17,471 nucleotides of DNA, taken from JAASSS01 sp021767745. GTDB lineage: Bacteria > Pseudomonadota > Gammaproteobacteria > UBA5335. Shown piece after piece: positions 1 through 7,866 of this stretch. The notes under the pieces were generated by a model that saw only the letters and a program-made list of their open reading frames with translations, searched no databases and was not told where the DNA came from. The DNA is taken from NCBI GenBank assembly GCA_034189165.1, contig JAXHVN010000054.1:1-17471 (forward strand), read 5' to 3'. The position numbers and the translations under genes were made by a program. Every line of letters starts with the position of its first letter. The first letter of the stretch is position 1.

Positions 1-147
1 CTGGCCCGGAGCCGGCCGGCCGCCACGCGCCCTCAGCGCAAGTCGCACGGCGCCCCCGGACGGGGCGAGAAGCCGCGCCGCAAGGGCCCCGGTACCGGGT
101 ACGGCAAGGGTGGCAAGGCGGGGGCGAAACGCCGCAGGGGCGGCTAG
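1..147 (+). CDS. C-terminal tail of a truncated gene, possibly a DEAD-box RNA helicase
   Basis: Only the last 48 codons and a TAG stop (145-147) are in the window; the 5' part lies to the left. The peptide is very rich in Arg, Lys and Gly, with Gly-Lys-Gly-Gly-Lys and Lys-Arg-Arg-Arg-Gly-Gly near the end. Basic, disordered tails like this are typical of RhlE-type DEAD-box RNA helicases and some other RNA-binding proteins, but no catalytic motif is visible, so the product is a guess from composition. It is the only plus-strand gene and converges on the DUF1302 gene, so it is probably unrelated to the catabolic locus and marks its left border. Confidence 0.5.
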   Translation: MARSRPAATRPQRKSHGAPGRGEKPRRKGPGTGYGKGGKAGAKRRRGG

Positions 148-166
148 CCCGGCAGAGCCTGCCGGG
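148..166 (+). terminator. GC-rich hairpin directly after the helicase-like gene tail
   Basis: CCCGGCA (148-154) pairs perfectly with TGCCGGG (160-166) around a 5-base loop, starting immediately after the TAG stop. There is no T-run after it, so it is at best a weak or Rho-assisted terminator or an mRNA 3'-end stabiliser. Confidence 0.45.
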
Positions 167-230
167 CATCACATCTCGCCACCGGCGAGGCGGCGCCGGG
201 GTCTTCCAAGCCGGGCGCCGGCCGGCCCAG

Positions 231-255
231 CCCCAGGCACTGCCGGCACCTGGGG
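231..255 (-). terminator. Hairpin downstream of the DUF1302 gene, possible end of unit 2
   Basis: CCCCAGG (231-237) pairs with CCTGGGG (249-255); the loop contains the self-complementary TGCCGGCA. It lies 15 bases past the DUF1302 stop, between two converging genes, and could act in both directions. No T-tract follows on either strand, so termination is inferred only from position and stem strength. Confidence 0.4.
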
Positions 256-270
256 ACCGAGCCGGCGACC

Positions 271-2073
271 TTAGAAGTAGTAGCTCAGCCGGGTGAGGAA
301 CTGACTGTTGTCGGCGGAGGTGCCGAGGATGTGCGTCTTGCTCTCGGAGATGCCGAACACCTCCTTGGAGTTGTTGGGGAAGAACAGGTCGGCCTCGAGA
401 TTCAGCCGCCAGTGATCGCCGAAGACGAACGTTACCGCCGGGATGAGGAAGGCATCGCCGCCGTTGAGGTTCACGCCGCCGGCAAGCGTCGGCAGGATCG
501 TGTCGTAGCGATAGTTCAACAGCACCGACGCGGTGAGGAACATCGTGTGCTCGCTGCGCTCCTGCCCATAGGAAAGCACCTCGACCAGCTGGTCGTCATC
601 GTCGTAGTCGACGATCCACTGGTCGATCAGCTGGACCGTCGCCAGTGAGCCGCGCTCGGTTCCGAGCCAGCGCATGAGGTTCAGCGTCTTGTCGGCGCCG
701 AGCATGTAGGTGACGGTGTCCTTCTCGATCACGCCGGCCAGGCCCGGCACGTCGATGGTGCCCCAGCCGAGCGGAATGGGGCCCGCTACCGGCACCTCGG
801 CGATATAGGTCGGGATCGTGATGGGCACCGACGTGCCGTAGTTCCAGGGCCGGTCCGGCTGGTAGAGGAACTCACCGCGGATGACCGTGTCGATCAGCGG
901 CCAGTAGTAGTTGAACGTGCCGCCGTAGTTGGACTGCCGCGCATAGATCAGCTCTCCGCCCAGCCCGTCCCCCTGTGGCGCCTCGAGATAGGGATCACAC
1001 GCCGGGTTGATGTCCACCGCGAAGGGCACGGTGACGCCCTGCACCTGGCTGCCCGCCGCGAGCGTGCGCCGGCAGTTGGCGAGCGGATCCTGCATCAGGC
1101 CGCGGAAGTAGAGCAACGAATAGGCCACGTCGCCCAGCGTGCCGCTCCAGCGAAAGCCGTACTCCTCATCGTCCACATCGCCCGCCGCGCTGTTGTAGTT
1201 GTACGGCGCGATGTTCTCGGTGATGTTGATCCCCCAGTTGGGCTGCCCCGCATAGCGCCCGCCTGCGAGGTCGAGTTGGTTGCCGTAGTTCTCGGCTCCA
1301 TCCACGCCGCCTGGCTTGTAGAGCAGCTGGAGATTTCCGGCCAGCTCGGGCACTTCGAAAATCAGATTGACCAGGGTGGAGGGCTTGCGCAGCTCTTCGT
1401 TCTCCAGTTCGAAGAATGAGCGCCAGCGCTGATCGTACCCGTGCACGATGTCGGTGATGCGGAAGAAGTCGGTTTCGCCCCAGACCACCTGCTGACGGCC
1501 AACACGCAGGAACACCCGCTCGAAGCCGGTGAAATCGACGTAGGCCTGACGCAGGGTCAGGCCCTCATCGTAATAGTCGTCGAGAAACTCCCCGCCCAGG
1601 TCACTGCGAAAAAGCGCCGGCTCGCAGTTGCGTGAAGGCAGCAGACCGCCGCCCTCGCAGAGCGGCCCCAAGGCTGACAGGACCGGTATGGGCGCCGCCG
1701 TGGGCGAGGCCTTGACGATGGTTTTCTTCGAGGCGTTCTCGAGGTTCTTGAGATACGGCGTCTCGGTTTCCGTCGCGTATCGCCCCGTCACCACGGCCCG
1801 GACGCTCTCGCCCTCCAGCATGAAATCCAGCCGTCCCTGGTAGCGGTTCATCGACAACTGTCCCTGCCCGCCGATGTCCTTGCCTTCGGCATTGCGCGGG
1901 ACCTGCTTGTCCTGCAGGTTCGTGGAGGTGTGATTGCGGGCATAGCCGCTGACCCCGGCCTCCATGCCGAACAGCTCGAAGCCCGAGACCTGACCCGATC
2001 CGGTCAGGAAAATGCCCAGCAGCGCCAGATGAGCAGAACCAAGAGTGCCTGCCCTGCCGTTTCCTGTCTTCAT
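271..2073 (-). CDS. DUF1302 family outer-membrane protein
   Basis: A 600-residue protein of the DUF1302 family (Pfam PF06980), known from the outer membranes of proteobacteria and often encoded with DUF1329 and RND transporter genes; its molecular function is not established. Residues 1-31 look like a signal peptide (basic start, hydrophobic LALLGIFLTG, cut near VSG|FEL). The family hallmark VGRQQVVWGETDFFRITD is at about 191-208. The rest shows alternating aromatic/polar strands of a beta-barrel, and the chain ends in ...LSYYF, a terminal Phe as expected for BAM-assembled porins. The reading frame stays open upstream to about 2280, but I chose the ATG at 2071-2073 because the signal peptide begins there and an AAGGTGAG ribosome site precedes it; the extension would overlap the cytochrome gene. 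Last gene of the long operon, 79 bases after the cytochrome c. It probably supplies the outer-membrane step for the hydrophobic substrate (inference). Confidence 0.92.
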   Translation of the reverse strand: MKTGNGRAGTLGSAHLALLGIFLTGSGQVSGFELFGMEAGVSGYARNHTSTNLQDKQVPRNAEGKDIGGQGQLSMNRYQGRLDFMLEGESVRAVVTGRYATETETPYLKNLENASKKTIVKASPTAAPIPVLSALGPLCEGGGLLPSRNCEPALFRSDLGGEFLDDYYDEGLTLRQAYVDFTGFERVFLRVGRQQVVWGETDFFRITDIVHGYDQRWRSFFELENEELRKPSTLVNLIFEVPELAGNLQLLYKPGGVDGAENYGNQLDLAGGRYAGQPNWGINITENIAPYNYNSAAGDVDDEEYGFRWSGTLGDVAYSLLYFRGLMQDPLANCRRTLAAGSQVQGVTVPFAVDINPACDPYLEAPQGDGLGGELIYARQSNYGGTFNYYWPLIDTVIRGEFLYQPDRPWNYGTSVPITIPTYIAEVPVAGPIPLGWGTIDVPGLAGVIEKDTVTYMLGADKTLNLMRWLGTERGSLATVQLIDQWIVDYDDDDQLVEVLSYGQERSEHTMFLTASVLLNYRYDTILPTLAGGVNLNGGDAFLIPAVTFVFGDHWRLNLEADLFFPNNSKEVFGISESKTHILGTSADNSQFLTRLSYYF

Positions 2074-2152
2074 TTTCGTACTCACCTTTTGCGTCAATGT
2101 TCTTTTATGTAACCCAAATGGCCGCAAGTCCGGCACAGCAGCAAGCACCTGC

Positions 2153-2680
2153 CTATTCGGCAGGAGCGTCGGGGAAACGGATGACCGGGGTATCGACCGC
2201 CACGCCGGGCATGGCGTAGGGCGGCGCAGGCTCGCCGGCCACACCCAGCCCCTGCACGAAACGATAGATGGCCCGAGCATCCGACTCGCTCAGCGCATTC
2301 AACACAAACCAACCCATCGGTGGCCGGGTGACCACATGGCGGGCGTAGTGCACCCACTCATCCTCTGACAGTGCGGCGATGAAGCGGCGCAGATTGGCCG
2401 GATAGGTGGTTCCCCACGGCCCCTGCCAGCCGATGTCCGTCCCGGTAAGCCAGTCGGCCTCGGCCAGCCTGCCGCCGGCCTCCACATAGCCGGGCGTATG
2501 GCATTCGTTACAGCCGCCGACGACGATCAGATACCGGCCGCGCTCGACCAGTGGATCGGGCGTGGCACTGGTCGTGGCGCCCGGCACGGCCGGACACGCC
2601 AAGGCAGTCAGCGTCAGGGCCGGCGGCGCCACGAACTGGCGCAGCGCCCGACCCAGGGACCGTGCCGCCGGCGGCGCCAT
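2153..2680 (-). CDS. Class I cytochrome c, exported
   Basis: A 175-residue monohaem cytochrome c. The haem-binding CNECH motif is at residues 57-61 and the likely axial methionine is Met122 in RPPMGW. The N-terminus (basic, then a hydrophobic stretch at about 17-35) is an export signal or membrane anchor, so the domain should be periplasmic. The ATG at 2678-2680 overlaps the stop of the preceding RidA gene (ATGA), so translation is coupled. Such cytochromes often serve as electron acceptors for periplasmic dehydrogenases, but no such dehydrogenase is encoded in the window. It cannot directly serve cytoplasmic oxygenases, so its role here is unclear; an electron acceptor for an intermediate oxidised in the periplasm is one possibility. 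Confidence 0.88.
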   Translation of the reverse strand: MAPPAARSLGRALRQFVAPPALTLTALACPAVPGATTSATPDPLVERGRYLIVVGGCNECHTPGYVEAGGRLAEADWLTGTDIGWQGPWGTTYPANLRRFIAALSEDEWVHYARHVVTRPPMGWFVLNALSESDARAIYRFVQGLGVAGEPAPPYAMPGVAVDTPVIRFPDAPAE

Positions 2681-3090
2681 CAGCCGATCATCGCCAGTGC
2701 CTGAACCTCCAGCATCATCCCGGGCACGGCGAGCTTGGTCACGCCGATGGCGGTGGAGGTAGTGCGGCAGCCCGGCAGGATTTCGCGGAAGTACTGGAAC
2801 GCCGTCATGACCCGGCCAGAAAACTCCTCCGGCGTCGGCACGTCGACCAGATAGGCAATGATTTGCACGATATCCTCATCGCGCCCGCCCGCCTCGGCCA
2901 GCACGTTCTTCATGTTGGTGAACGTGGCCTGGCACTGCGCCTCGTAGGTCGGCAGTGGCTCGAAGTTGGCGTCCATCCCCGCCTGGCCGGAGAGGAAGAT
3001 CAGATTGTCGGCCCGGATCGCCTCGACGATACCGAGCTGATCGTAAAGCGGCGCGCTGTAGGGCATGGTGATTCGCGTGAATTCGCTCAT
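2680..3090 (-). CDS. RidA/YjgF/UK114 family protein 2 (imine/enamine deaminase-like)
   Basis: A 136-residue RidA-family protein, close to the usual 125-140. The family hydrolyses reactive enamines/imines, and members in aromatic pathways deaminate aminomuconates. Visible family features are the FLSGQAG strand (32-38), Arg109 in GCRTTST, which aligns with the substrate-binding Arg of E. coli RidA, and Glu128 in the terminal LEVQALA strand. An upstream in-frame extension to 3165 exists, but the ATG at 3088-3090 with a GGAG site 9 bases ahead gives the normal N-terminus. It begins 26 bases after small protein 2 and overlaps the cytochrome c start by 4 bases. It is a clear paralogue of the RidA gene at 4751-5167. 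Substrate unknown; expected cytoplasmic and trimeric from family knowledge. Confidence 0.9.
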   Translation of the reverse strand: MSEFTRITMPYSAPLYDQLGIVEAIRADNLIFLSGQAGMDANFEPLPTYEAQCQATFTNMKNVLAEAGGRDEDIVQIIAYLVDVPTPEEFSGRVMTAFQYFREILPGCRTTSTAIGVTKLAVPGMMLEVQALAMIG

Positions 3091-3116
3091 GGGATAGGTC
3101 TCCGTGGGTAGATCGA

Positions 3117-3473
3117 TCAGGCGTCGAGCGCAGTCCGGCACTCGGTCAGCTCGGGCCGCCACCATTCCAGGCCGAGCGGCACGTCGGGCTGTTCGTAGAT
3201 TTCCACCGCCGCCGCGATGTCCATGAAGCTGCAGGCCAGGAAGTACAGCGGCAGATCCGCTGCCGGCACCTCGCCCGGGGCGTACTGGTTGAGGTGTTCG
3301 GTGATCGCGTCCATGCGGGGCAGCAGCGCCTGGTAGAACGCCACCAGGGCCGCCTGTGGGCTGTCCATACGCTGCCGGTAACGTTCGCGGAAGGTTGGCT
3401 TCGCCCAGGCGTCGACGTAACCGGACAGATCGGCAAAGGATTCCGGCAACGGGGTGCTGATGGGTTCACTCAT
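3117..3473 (-). CDS. Small Rieske-oxygenase-associated protein 2, family not recognised
   Basis: A 118-residue soluble, acidic, mostly helical-looking protein that I cannot assign to a named family. It is a paralogue of the 115-residue protein at 7867-8214: both begin MSEP and share a WAK segment (23-25), an RY..R motif (31-35), an FY pair (47-48), AD..L.Y around 72-77 and a VE.Y.QPDV.LG.E block (90-103). Each copy directly follows a Rieske oxygenase alpha-subunit gene; here only 2 bases separate the Rieske stop from this ATG (3471-3473), with an AGGA ribosome site inside the end of the Rieske gene. It is too short for the usual SnoaL-like beta subunit (about 160-190 residues). A small structural or substrate-handling subunit of the oxygenase is the simplest inference. 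No cofactor motif or membrane segment is seen. Confidence 0.88.
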   Translation of the reverse strand: MSEPISTPLPESFADLSGYVDAWAKPTFRERYRQRMDSPQAALVAFYQALLPRMDAITEHLNQYAPGEVPAADLPLYFLACSFMDIAAAVEIYEQPDVPLGLEWWRPELTECRTALDA

Positions 3474-3475
3474 GT

Positions 3476-4705
3476 TCAGACGTCCTGTTCCAGAAGTTCG
3501 CGGATGACGTGGTGCGAATGGCGTACCACCACTTCCATGTCGCTCAGCACCATGGAGTCGAAGGCGCCCGCTCGCAGGTTCGACTGCGCCCGCTCCACCG
3601 TGCTGAGATCCTCCAGGGCGACGTCGAAGATCATCGACTTGGTGTGCTCGAAGCCGATGTAGCCCGCCACGCTGGTGGGCTGGAAGGCGTACACGGTCGC
3701 CTCGATCACTGAGGTTTCCGGACTCACCGGCCAGTAACACTGCGTCACCGACCAGCCATTGGCGGTGTAGAACGAGCAGTTCGGGAACAGCAGATGGATG
3801 TCGAAGGCCCAGTCGTCGCGCCGATCCGGATTGACGCCGGGCGGGAAGTCGTTCCAGCGCGTCTGGTGCGATTGTTGGTACCGGTCTCCCTGGATGGGGG
3901 CGTAAGTGGCGACCTGCTGGTACTTCAGCTCCAGCTCGGCGGCCGGGGTGGCGCTTTGTCCCGGGTTGCCATACATCGACAGCGACTTGTGCCGGTCATA
4001 CAGCCGGACCGAATTCAGGTGACCCCAGGGATTCTCCTTGCTGGTGAAGGCATCGCCTGCCGACTGGCCGTGCAGCTGGACGACGTGATAGCCCTCGAGG
4101 AAGGCATCCATCACCATCTTCCAGTTGGCCTTCACCTCCGTGCGGATCTTCAGCATCGTGGTCATCTGCGGCAACGGGTACCCGTCGAAAGCGTGCTGCA
4201 GCTCACCGAGCCACTCCCCGAGCGGGGCGGGCGGCTCGGGCGAGAAGTTGACGAACAGCATGCCGAGCCAGCTGTCGACCGCGATCGACTTCAGGCTGCG
4301 CGCCTCACGATCCAGGTCGAAGAACGCCTGCTCGTCCGGCACATGCTTGAGCTTGCCGTCCAGCCCGAACGACCAGCCATGGAACGAGCAGACGAAGCGG
4401 TTCTTGTGCCCGCACTCGCTGATCTCCACACGATTGGCCCGATGCGGGCAAACGTTGTAAAACGCCCGAATCGAGCCGTCCTGCTGCCGAGCGAGGATCA
4501 CTGAGGCCTTTAGCGGCGGAAATGACTTGACGATGTAATCCCCGGCCTGCGGAAGGTCGCTCTCACGGCCGGCAAACAACCAGTTCCGCCGGAATATCCG
4601 GTCTATCTCCTGCTGAAAGAAGTCTTCGTCGTAATAGGGGTAATAGGGCACCGGCTGGGTATCCAGGCCAGGGCTTGCATGTGTGAAATCAGGCTGTGCG
4701 GCCAA
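3476..4705 (-). CDS. Rieske non-haem iron oxygenase, alpha subunit 2
   Basis: A 409-residue ring-hydroxylating-type oxygenase. The N-terminal Rieske domain has CPH (Cys86, His88) and CSFHGW (Cys106, His109) binding the [2Fe-2S] cluster. The catalytic domain has NWKMVMDAFLEGYHVVQLH: Asp200 (electron bridge) and His207, His212 as iron ligands, with Asp366 in ALEDLSTVER as the probable third ligand. All key residues are present, so it should be active in the cytoplasm with O2 and an electron donor. The start is a TTG (4703-4705): no ATG fits, a GGAGG lies 7 bases ahead, and the resulting MAAQ..FT start matches MAAATPFT of the paralogue at 8224-9423. It follows RidA 1 by 45 bases and precedes small protein 2 by 2. 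Ligand positions are identical to those of the paralogue up to residue 212. Substrate unknown. Confidence 0.95.
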   Translation of the reverse strand: MAAQPDFTHASPGLDTQPVPYYPYYDEDFFQQEIDRIFRRNWLFAGRESDLPQAGDYIVKSFPPLKASVILARQQDGSIRAFYNVCPHRANRVEISECGHKNRFVCSFHGWSFGLDGKLKHVPDEQAFFDLDREARSLKSIAVDSWLGMLFVNFSPEPPAPLGEWLGELQHAFDGYPLPQMTTMLKIRTEVKANWKMVMDAFLEGYHVVQLHGQSAGDAFTSKENPWGHLNSVRLYDRHKSLSMYGNPGQSATPAAELELKYQQVATYAPIQGDRYQQSHQTRWNDFPPGVNPDRRDDWAFDIHLLFPNCSFYTANGWSVTQCYWPVSPETSVIEATVYAFQPTSVAGYIGFEHTKSMIFDVALEDLSTVERAQSNLRAGAFDSMVLSDMEVVVRHSHHVIRELLEQDV

Positions 4706-4750
4706 TGTAATGCCTCCGGTTGCTTGAATTGCAGAAACGACAACGCCGCC

Positions 4751-5167
4751 TCAGGCGCGGCCGATGCACTGGACTTCGAGTAGCAGATCGGCGATGCCGA
4801 ACATCTGTGCACCGACCATCGCACCGGCTGGCCGCGCGGTCGGGACGATCTCCCGCCAGAGCGCGAAGACCGTCTCGGATGCCGCGGCAAGCGGCATGTC
4901 CAGGAACGTGGTGTTCACGTAGAGAGTCAGCTGACAGATCGACTCGACCTCGCCACCGACTGCCTGATAGGCATGCCTCAGCTGACGCAGGGCCCGGCGC
5001 GACTGCGCTTCCAGTCCGGCGGGGGCGACGAGTTGCTCATCCACCCCGGCCTGTGCCGAGACGAACACCCAGCGCCCGCAGCGGCGCGCATCCACACAGC
5101 CGAGCGGCTCGAACAGCGGGCGGGTGTGGTCGAACCAGAAGAGACGTTCGTCGGCGTGCGCATCCAT
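4751..5167 (-). CDS. RidA/YjgF/UK114 family protein 1 (imine/enamine deaminase-like)
   Basis: A 138-residue RidA-family protein. It shows the FVSAQAG strand (35-41), Arg112 in TARPAG at the position of the conserved substrate Arg, and Glu131 in the C-terminal LLEVQCIG strand, so the usual active-site groups are kept. Start ATG at 5165-5167 with GGAGGG 7 bases ahead; that ribosome site overlaps the TAG of the upstream monooxygenase gene, so the two are tightly coupled. It sits between StyA-like 2 and Rieske 2, a position with no counterpart in the first module. It resembles RidA 2 (shared PL(F/Y)..LG.V(D/E)A and QAG.D), but the two are well diverged, suggesting different substrates or a hetero-oligomer. 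The reaction is inferred from the family only. Confidence 0.88.
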   Translation of the reverse strand: MDAHADERLFWFDHTRPLFEPLGCVDARRCGRWVFVSAQAGVDEQLVAPAGLEAQSRRALRQLRHAYQAVGGEVESICQLTLYVNTTFLDMPLAAASETVFALWREIVPTARPAGAMVGAQMFGIADLLLEVQCIGRA

Positions 5168-5179
5168 ACGGTTGCCCTC

Positions 5180-6472
5180 CTAGGCCGCGTCCGACCGGCT
5201 GGCCGGGGCGCTGGCGTGTTGAGCGATGAAGCCTTTCGCCGCCTGTTCATCCTCGATGTAGGGCCAGGCATCGGGCGGATAGCCGAACCAGCCGACGAAC
5301 GCCTGCGCCACGGCAGGGTCGCGCGCCGCGGCCATCTGCACGCTCATCAGTGCCTTGTTCGGCGTGTCCTGCAGCAGGGTGCAAAAGCGGAAGGCGAACT
5401 GGCCGTACTGCTCCCAGTGCTCGTCCCACACCGCCTGCATCCAGTCCGGCTCGTAGGGTGCGCCGCCGTGCTCGAGAATGTGGCGAACGTAGCGGTCCGT
5501 CATACGCACGGCGTTGTTGCCGCTCTGTCCGGCGTAAGGATCCTGGATCATGGCGGCATCCCCGAGTCCCCAGACCCAGGCGCCGTTGTCCAACTGCTTT
5601 ACCGGCTGGCGGACCGTCGGCTCGGTGGGGCCATACAGCCAGGCACCTTCATCCGGTATGCGCGCTCCTTCGAAAAGGAAGGCGTTGTCCGGAATCATCT
5701 TCTCCGTCGCCGCGCGGGCGAACTCGAGATAGTCGGCCGCACCCTGCCGATCGCGGCCTGCGTCGAACGGGCCGCCGGGCACGGTGCTCTGGAACGCGAA
5801 GCCACGACAAACACCGGCGGCGGTGTAGAACGGCCACGAGAAGACGTCGCCCACGCCGGGCAGAATGTCGAAACGCAGCGGCGCAAAGGGCACATCGTCC
5901 CAGGGCTGGCGGCTGGCCACCTTCGGCCCGTCCAGGAAGATCGCGGCCGACGGCAGCGGCGGCAGGTGGTGCGTGCTGCGCACCGGATCGGGCTCGAAGA
6001 TCCGGCTCAGCGGTCCGCGGCCCGTGACGACCAACGTCAGGTCGCTCTCGGCGGCGATCGCCTCGAGCGCGGCGGTGTCGATATCCGCCACTACGAGCCG
6101 ACCACCTCGACGCTCCCATTCATCCATCCAGGTGGAGAACTTGATCCGATAGTCAATGCCGAGCGCATACAGACCATCCGGGAAGCGGCCCGTCAGGCGG
6201 AACAGGTCCTGCCCGGAACCACCCGGATCCTTGATGTGCATGTCGAAGCCCTCGGCGCGAGCCTCGACGTCCTGCCAGAAATGGATACCGAGACTGGCCT
6301 CGCGCTCGATGACCCAGCGGAACGGCGCGGCCATGCTGAGCATGCGGCCGTGGCGCAGCTGCTCGGCGGTGCGGTTGGTATAGACGGTGACGTCGTAGCC
6401 GCCGGCCTGCTGCAGCGAGAAGGCAGCGTGAAATCCTGCCAGCCCGCCGCCGATGATCGCGATCTTACGCAT
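5180..6472 (-). CDS. StyA-like (group E) FAD-dependent monooxygenase 2
   Basis: A 430-residue flavoprotein related to the oxygenase part of styrene/indole monooxygenases, which use FADH2 delivered by a separate reductase and O2 to epoxidise or hydroxylate a hydrophobic substrate. Features: the N-terminal dinucleotide fold IIGGGLAG (G8-x-G10-x2-G13), a YRIKF..WM block (108-116), and the FAD-binding WGLGDAAMIQDPYAGQSGNN (301-320), which matches the GLGD..A..DP..GQG motif of StyA. The frame is open upstream to 6835, but the ATG at 6470-6472 has an AAGGA site 7 bases ahead and gives the exact family N-terminus; the extension would run inside the DUF1329 gene. No reductase domain is fused; the nearest reductase is at 10909-11421. 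It lies 32 bases after DUF1329 and 12 before RidA 1. Paralogue of the protein at 9441-10730, clearly diverged. Confidence 0.92.
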   Translation of the reverse strand: MRKIAIIGGGLAGFHAAFSLQQAGGYDVTVYTNRTAEQLRHGRMLSMAAPFRWVIEREASLGIHFWQDVEARAEGFDMHIKDPGGSGQDLFRLTGRFPDGLYALGIDYRIKFSTWMDEWERRGGRLVVADIDTAALEAIAAESDLTLVVTGRGPLSRIFEPDPVRSTHHLPPLPSAAIFLDGPKVASRQPWDDVPFAPLRFDILPGVGDVFSWPFYTAAGVCRGFAFQSTVPGGPFDAGRDRQGAADYLEFARAATEKMIPDNAFLFEGARIPDEGAWLYGPTEPTVRQPVKQLDNGAWVWGLGDAAMIQDPYAGQSGNNAVRMTDRYVRHILEHGGAPYEPDWMQAVWDEHWEQYGQFAFRFCTLLQDTPNKALMSVQMAAARDPAVAQAFVGWFGYPPDAWPYIEDEQAAKGFIAQHASAPASRSDAA

Positions 6473-6504
6473 GAGAGATTCCTTGTCGGGGGCCGAGGGC
6501 GCGG

Positions 6505-7806
6505 CTACTGCAACATCCGGCTCAGCGCGCCGGGGGTGTAATCGACCGGGCTGGCCTCGTAGTCCGCCATGTAATGGCCACGCGATGAGGGCGCGACCGT
6601 GGCATGCCGTCGCTGCAGGTCGATGATCCGCACCGGGCTCGGGGCGTAGACCAGCCGGTCGCTCGTGGTGGTCTGGAAGGTGTAGAGCCCCTGGTCCATC
6701 GTGCGCCAGAGCTCGCCCCGCCGGTCGTAGGCCTCGAAGAGGTAAGGCAACGACATGTAGGGGTTTTCCGCCTCGAAGTAGTAGATCTTCTTGCTGGCCA
6801 GGTGGTCGGCGGGCATGGTCATCTCGACCACCCACACCTGCCGCGGCTCGTAGGAGTCTTCGAAATCCCAGTGCGGCGCCTCGTCGAGCTTCACGCCGTA
6901 GTGCAGCTCAGGATCCGAGGCGCTCTCGTCCATACCGGGATTGGTGCTGTGGGCGACGGCCAGAATCCAGCGCTTGCCGATGATCCTGATGTCTTCATAC
7001 CAACGCGGATCGGCGTTCAGCCCCGTCTGCTCGTCACCCAGCAGATCGGTACCGCCCAAGGGATCCTTCCAGGCACCGCCGGAGAGCCGACGCACCCGAC
7101 GCACTGCCTTGATGTAGCCGTAGCTGTCCGGCAGCGCGCCGTCGTCCTTCATCAGCGAGAGGATGCCGACGCCCTTGGCATCGGTCGGATAGGTGATGAA
7201 CATCATCGACGCCTGGCGGAGGTCGTCGCTCAGTTCATGCGGCTCGGACAGGCGCCCCTTCAGCAGCATCTTCGACACCGTGGCATGCAGTTCCTTCTGC
7301 AGCCCATGCTTGGCGTCGATGCTCAGCAGCACCATGGGATCGAACTTGCCGACATCCCCCATCCACGGCGTGTACATGAAGTTGTAGACGAGCTTCACGC
7401 CGCCAAGCGGGTCGTCCGCGCTGATCTCCGGGAACGGTACGCCGGTGACGAAACCCTTCACCTCCAGGCTGTCCGGATCGATCGTGACCTTGTCGGCGTG
7501 CGCCTGCGTGGCCGCCTTCAGCTTCGGGTCGACCTCGATCGGCCGCGAATGCGCGAGCTTCATCGTCACGCCATAGTCTCGGATCAACTGCTGCTGCACC
7601 GGCGTCAGCAGATCCCGCAGCGGCTTGTCCTCGAACGAATCGGTCAGCAGCGCGTCGAGATTGTCAGCGGAGATCACGGTGCCCTCCGCGATCTCCGCCC
7701 GGGCCACGCCACCGAGCACGAGGCAAACCCACACTGCCGCCGCACTGACGGCGGACCTATAAGATATTTTACGTACCATATTACGTTTCGTAACCGTGGA
7801 AAGCAT
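6505..7806 (-). CDS. DUF1329 family periplasmic protein
   Basis: A 433-residue member of DUF1329 (Pfam PF07044), usually encoded beside DUF1302 and RND/MMPL genes; the biochemical role is unproven, and a lipid or hydrophobic-substrate carrier is the common suggestion. Residues 1-37 form a long signal peptide ending LGGVARA|E, with no lipobox Cys at the cut, so a soluble periplasmic protein is expected. Family hallmarks are RRVRRLSGGAWKDPLGGTDLL (about 236-255) and the C-terminal PYLFEAYDRRGELWR segment. I chose the ATG at 7804-7806 because AGGGGA lies 7 bases ahead; the in-frame Met10 has no ribosome site. It is 60 bases after small protein 1 and 32 before StyA-like 2, so it sits between the two oxygenase modules and away from its usual DUF1302 neighbour, which is at the operon end. 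Confidence 0.92.
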   Translation of the reverse strand: MLSTVTKRNMVRKISYRSAVSAAAVWVCLVLGGVARAEIAEGTVISADNLDALLTDSFEDKPLRDLLTPVQQQLIRDYGVTMKLAHSRPIEVDPKLKAATQAHADKVTIDPDSLEVKGFVTGVPFPEISADDPLGGVKLVYNFMYTPWMGDVGKFDPMVLLSIDAKHGLQKELHATVSKMLLKGRLSEPHELSDDLRQASMMFITYPTDAKGVGILSLMKDDGALPDSYGYIKAVRRVRRLSGGAWKDPLGGTDLLGDEQTGLNADPRWYEDIRIIGKRWILAVAHSTNPGMDESASDPELHYGVKLDEAPHWDFEDSYEPRQVWVVEMTMPADHLASKKIYYFEAENPYMSLPYLFEAYDRRGELWRTMDQGLYTFQTTTSDRLVYAPSPVRIIDLQRRHATVAPSSRGHYMADYEASPVDYTPGALSRMLQ

Positions 7807-7866
7807 GTCCGTCCCCTATTGCGAAATCAGCCTCGGTCTACAGTGCGGGCGGCGCCCGGCCCCGGC

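Noticed and set aside
2074..2280. N-terminal extension of the DUF1302 protein
   Set aside because: It would overlap the cytochrome c gene and hide the signal peptide; the ATG at 2073 has a good ribosome site.
6473..6835. N-terminal extension of StyA-like monooxygenase 2
   Set aside because: The 121 extra residues are antisense-like, overlap the DUF1329 coding region in another frame, and precede an ATG that has a ribosome site and the exact family N-terminus.
7807..7866. Possible sigma-54 element in the gap before DUF1329
   Set aside because: A GG and GC pair occurs, but with 8 rather than 10 bases between them, so it does not fit the invariant spacing.
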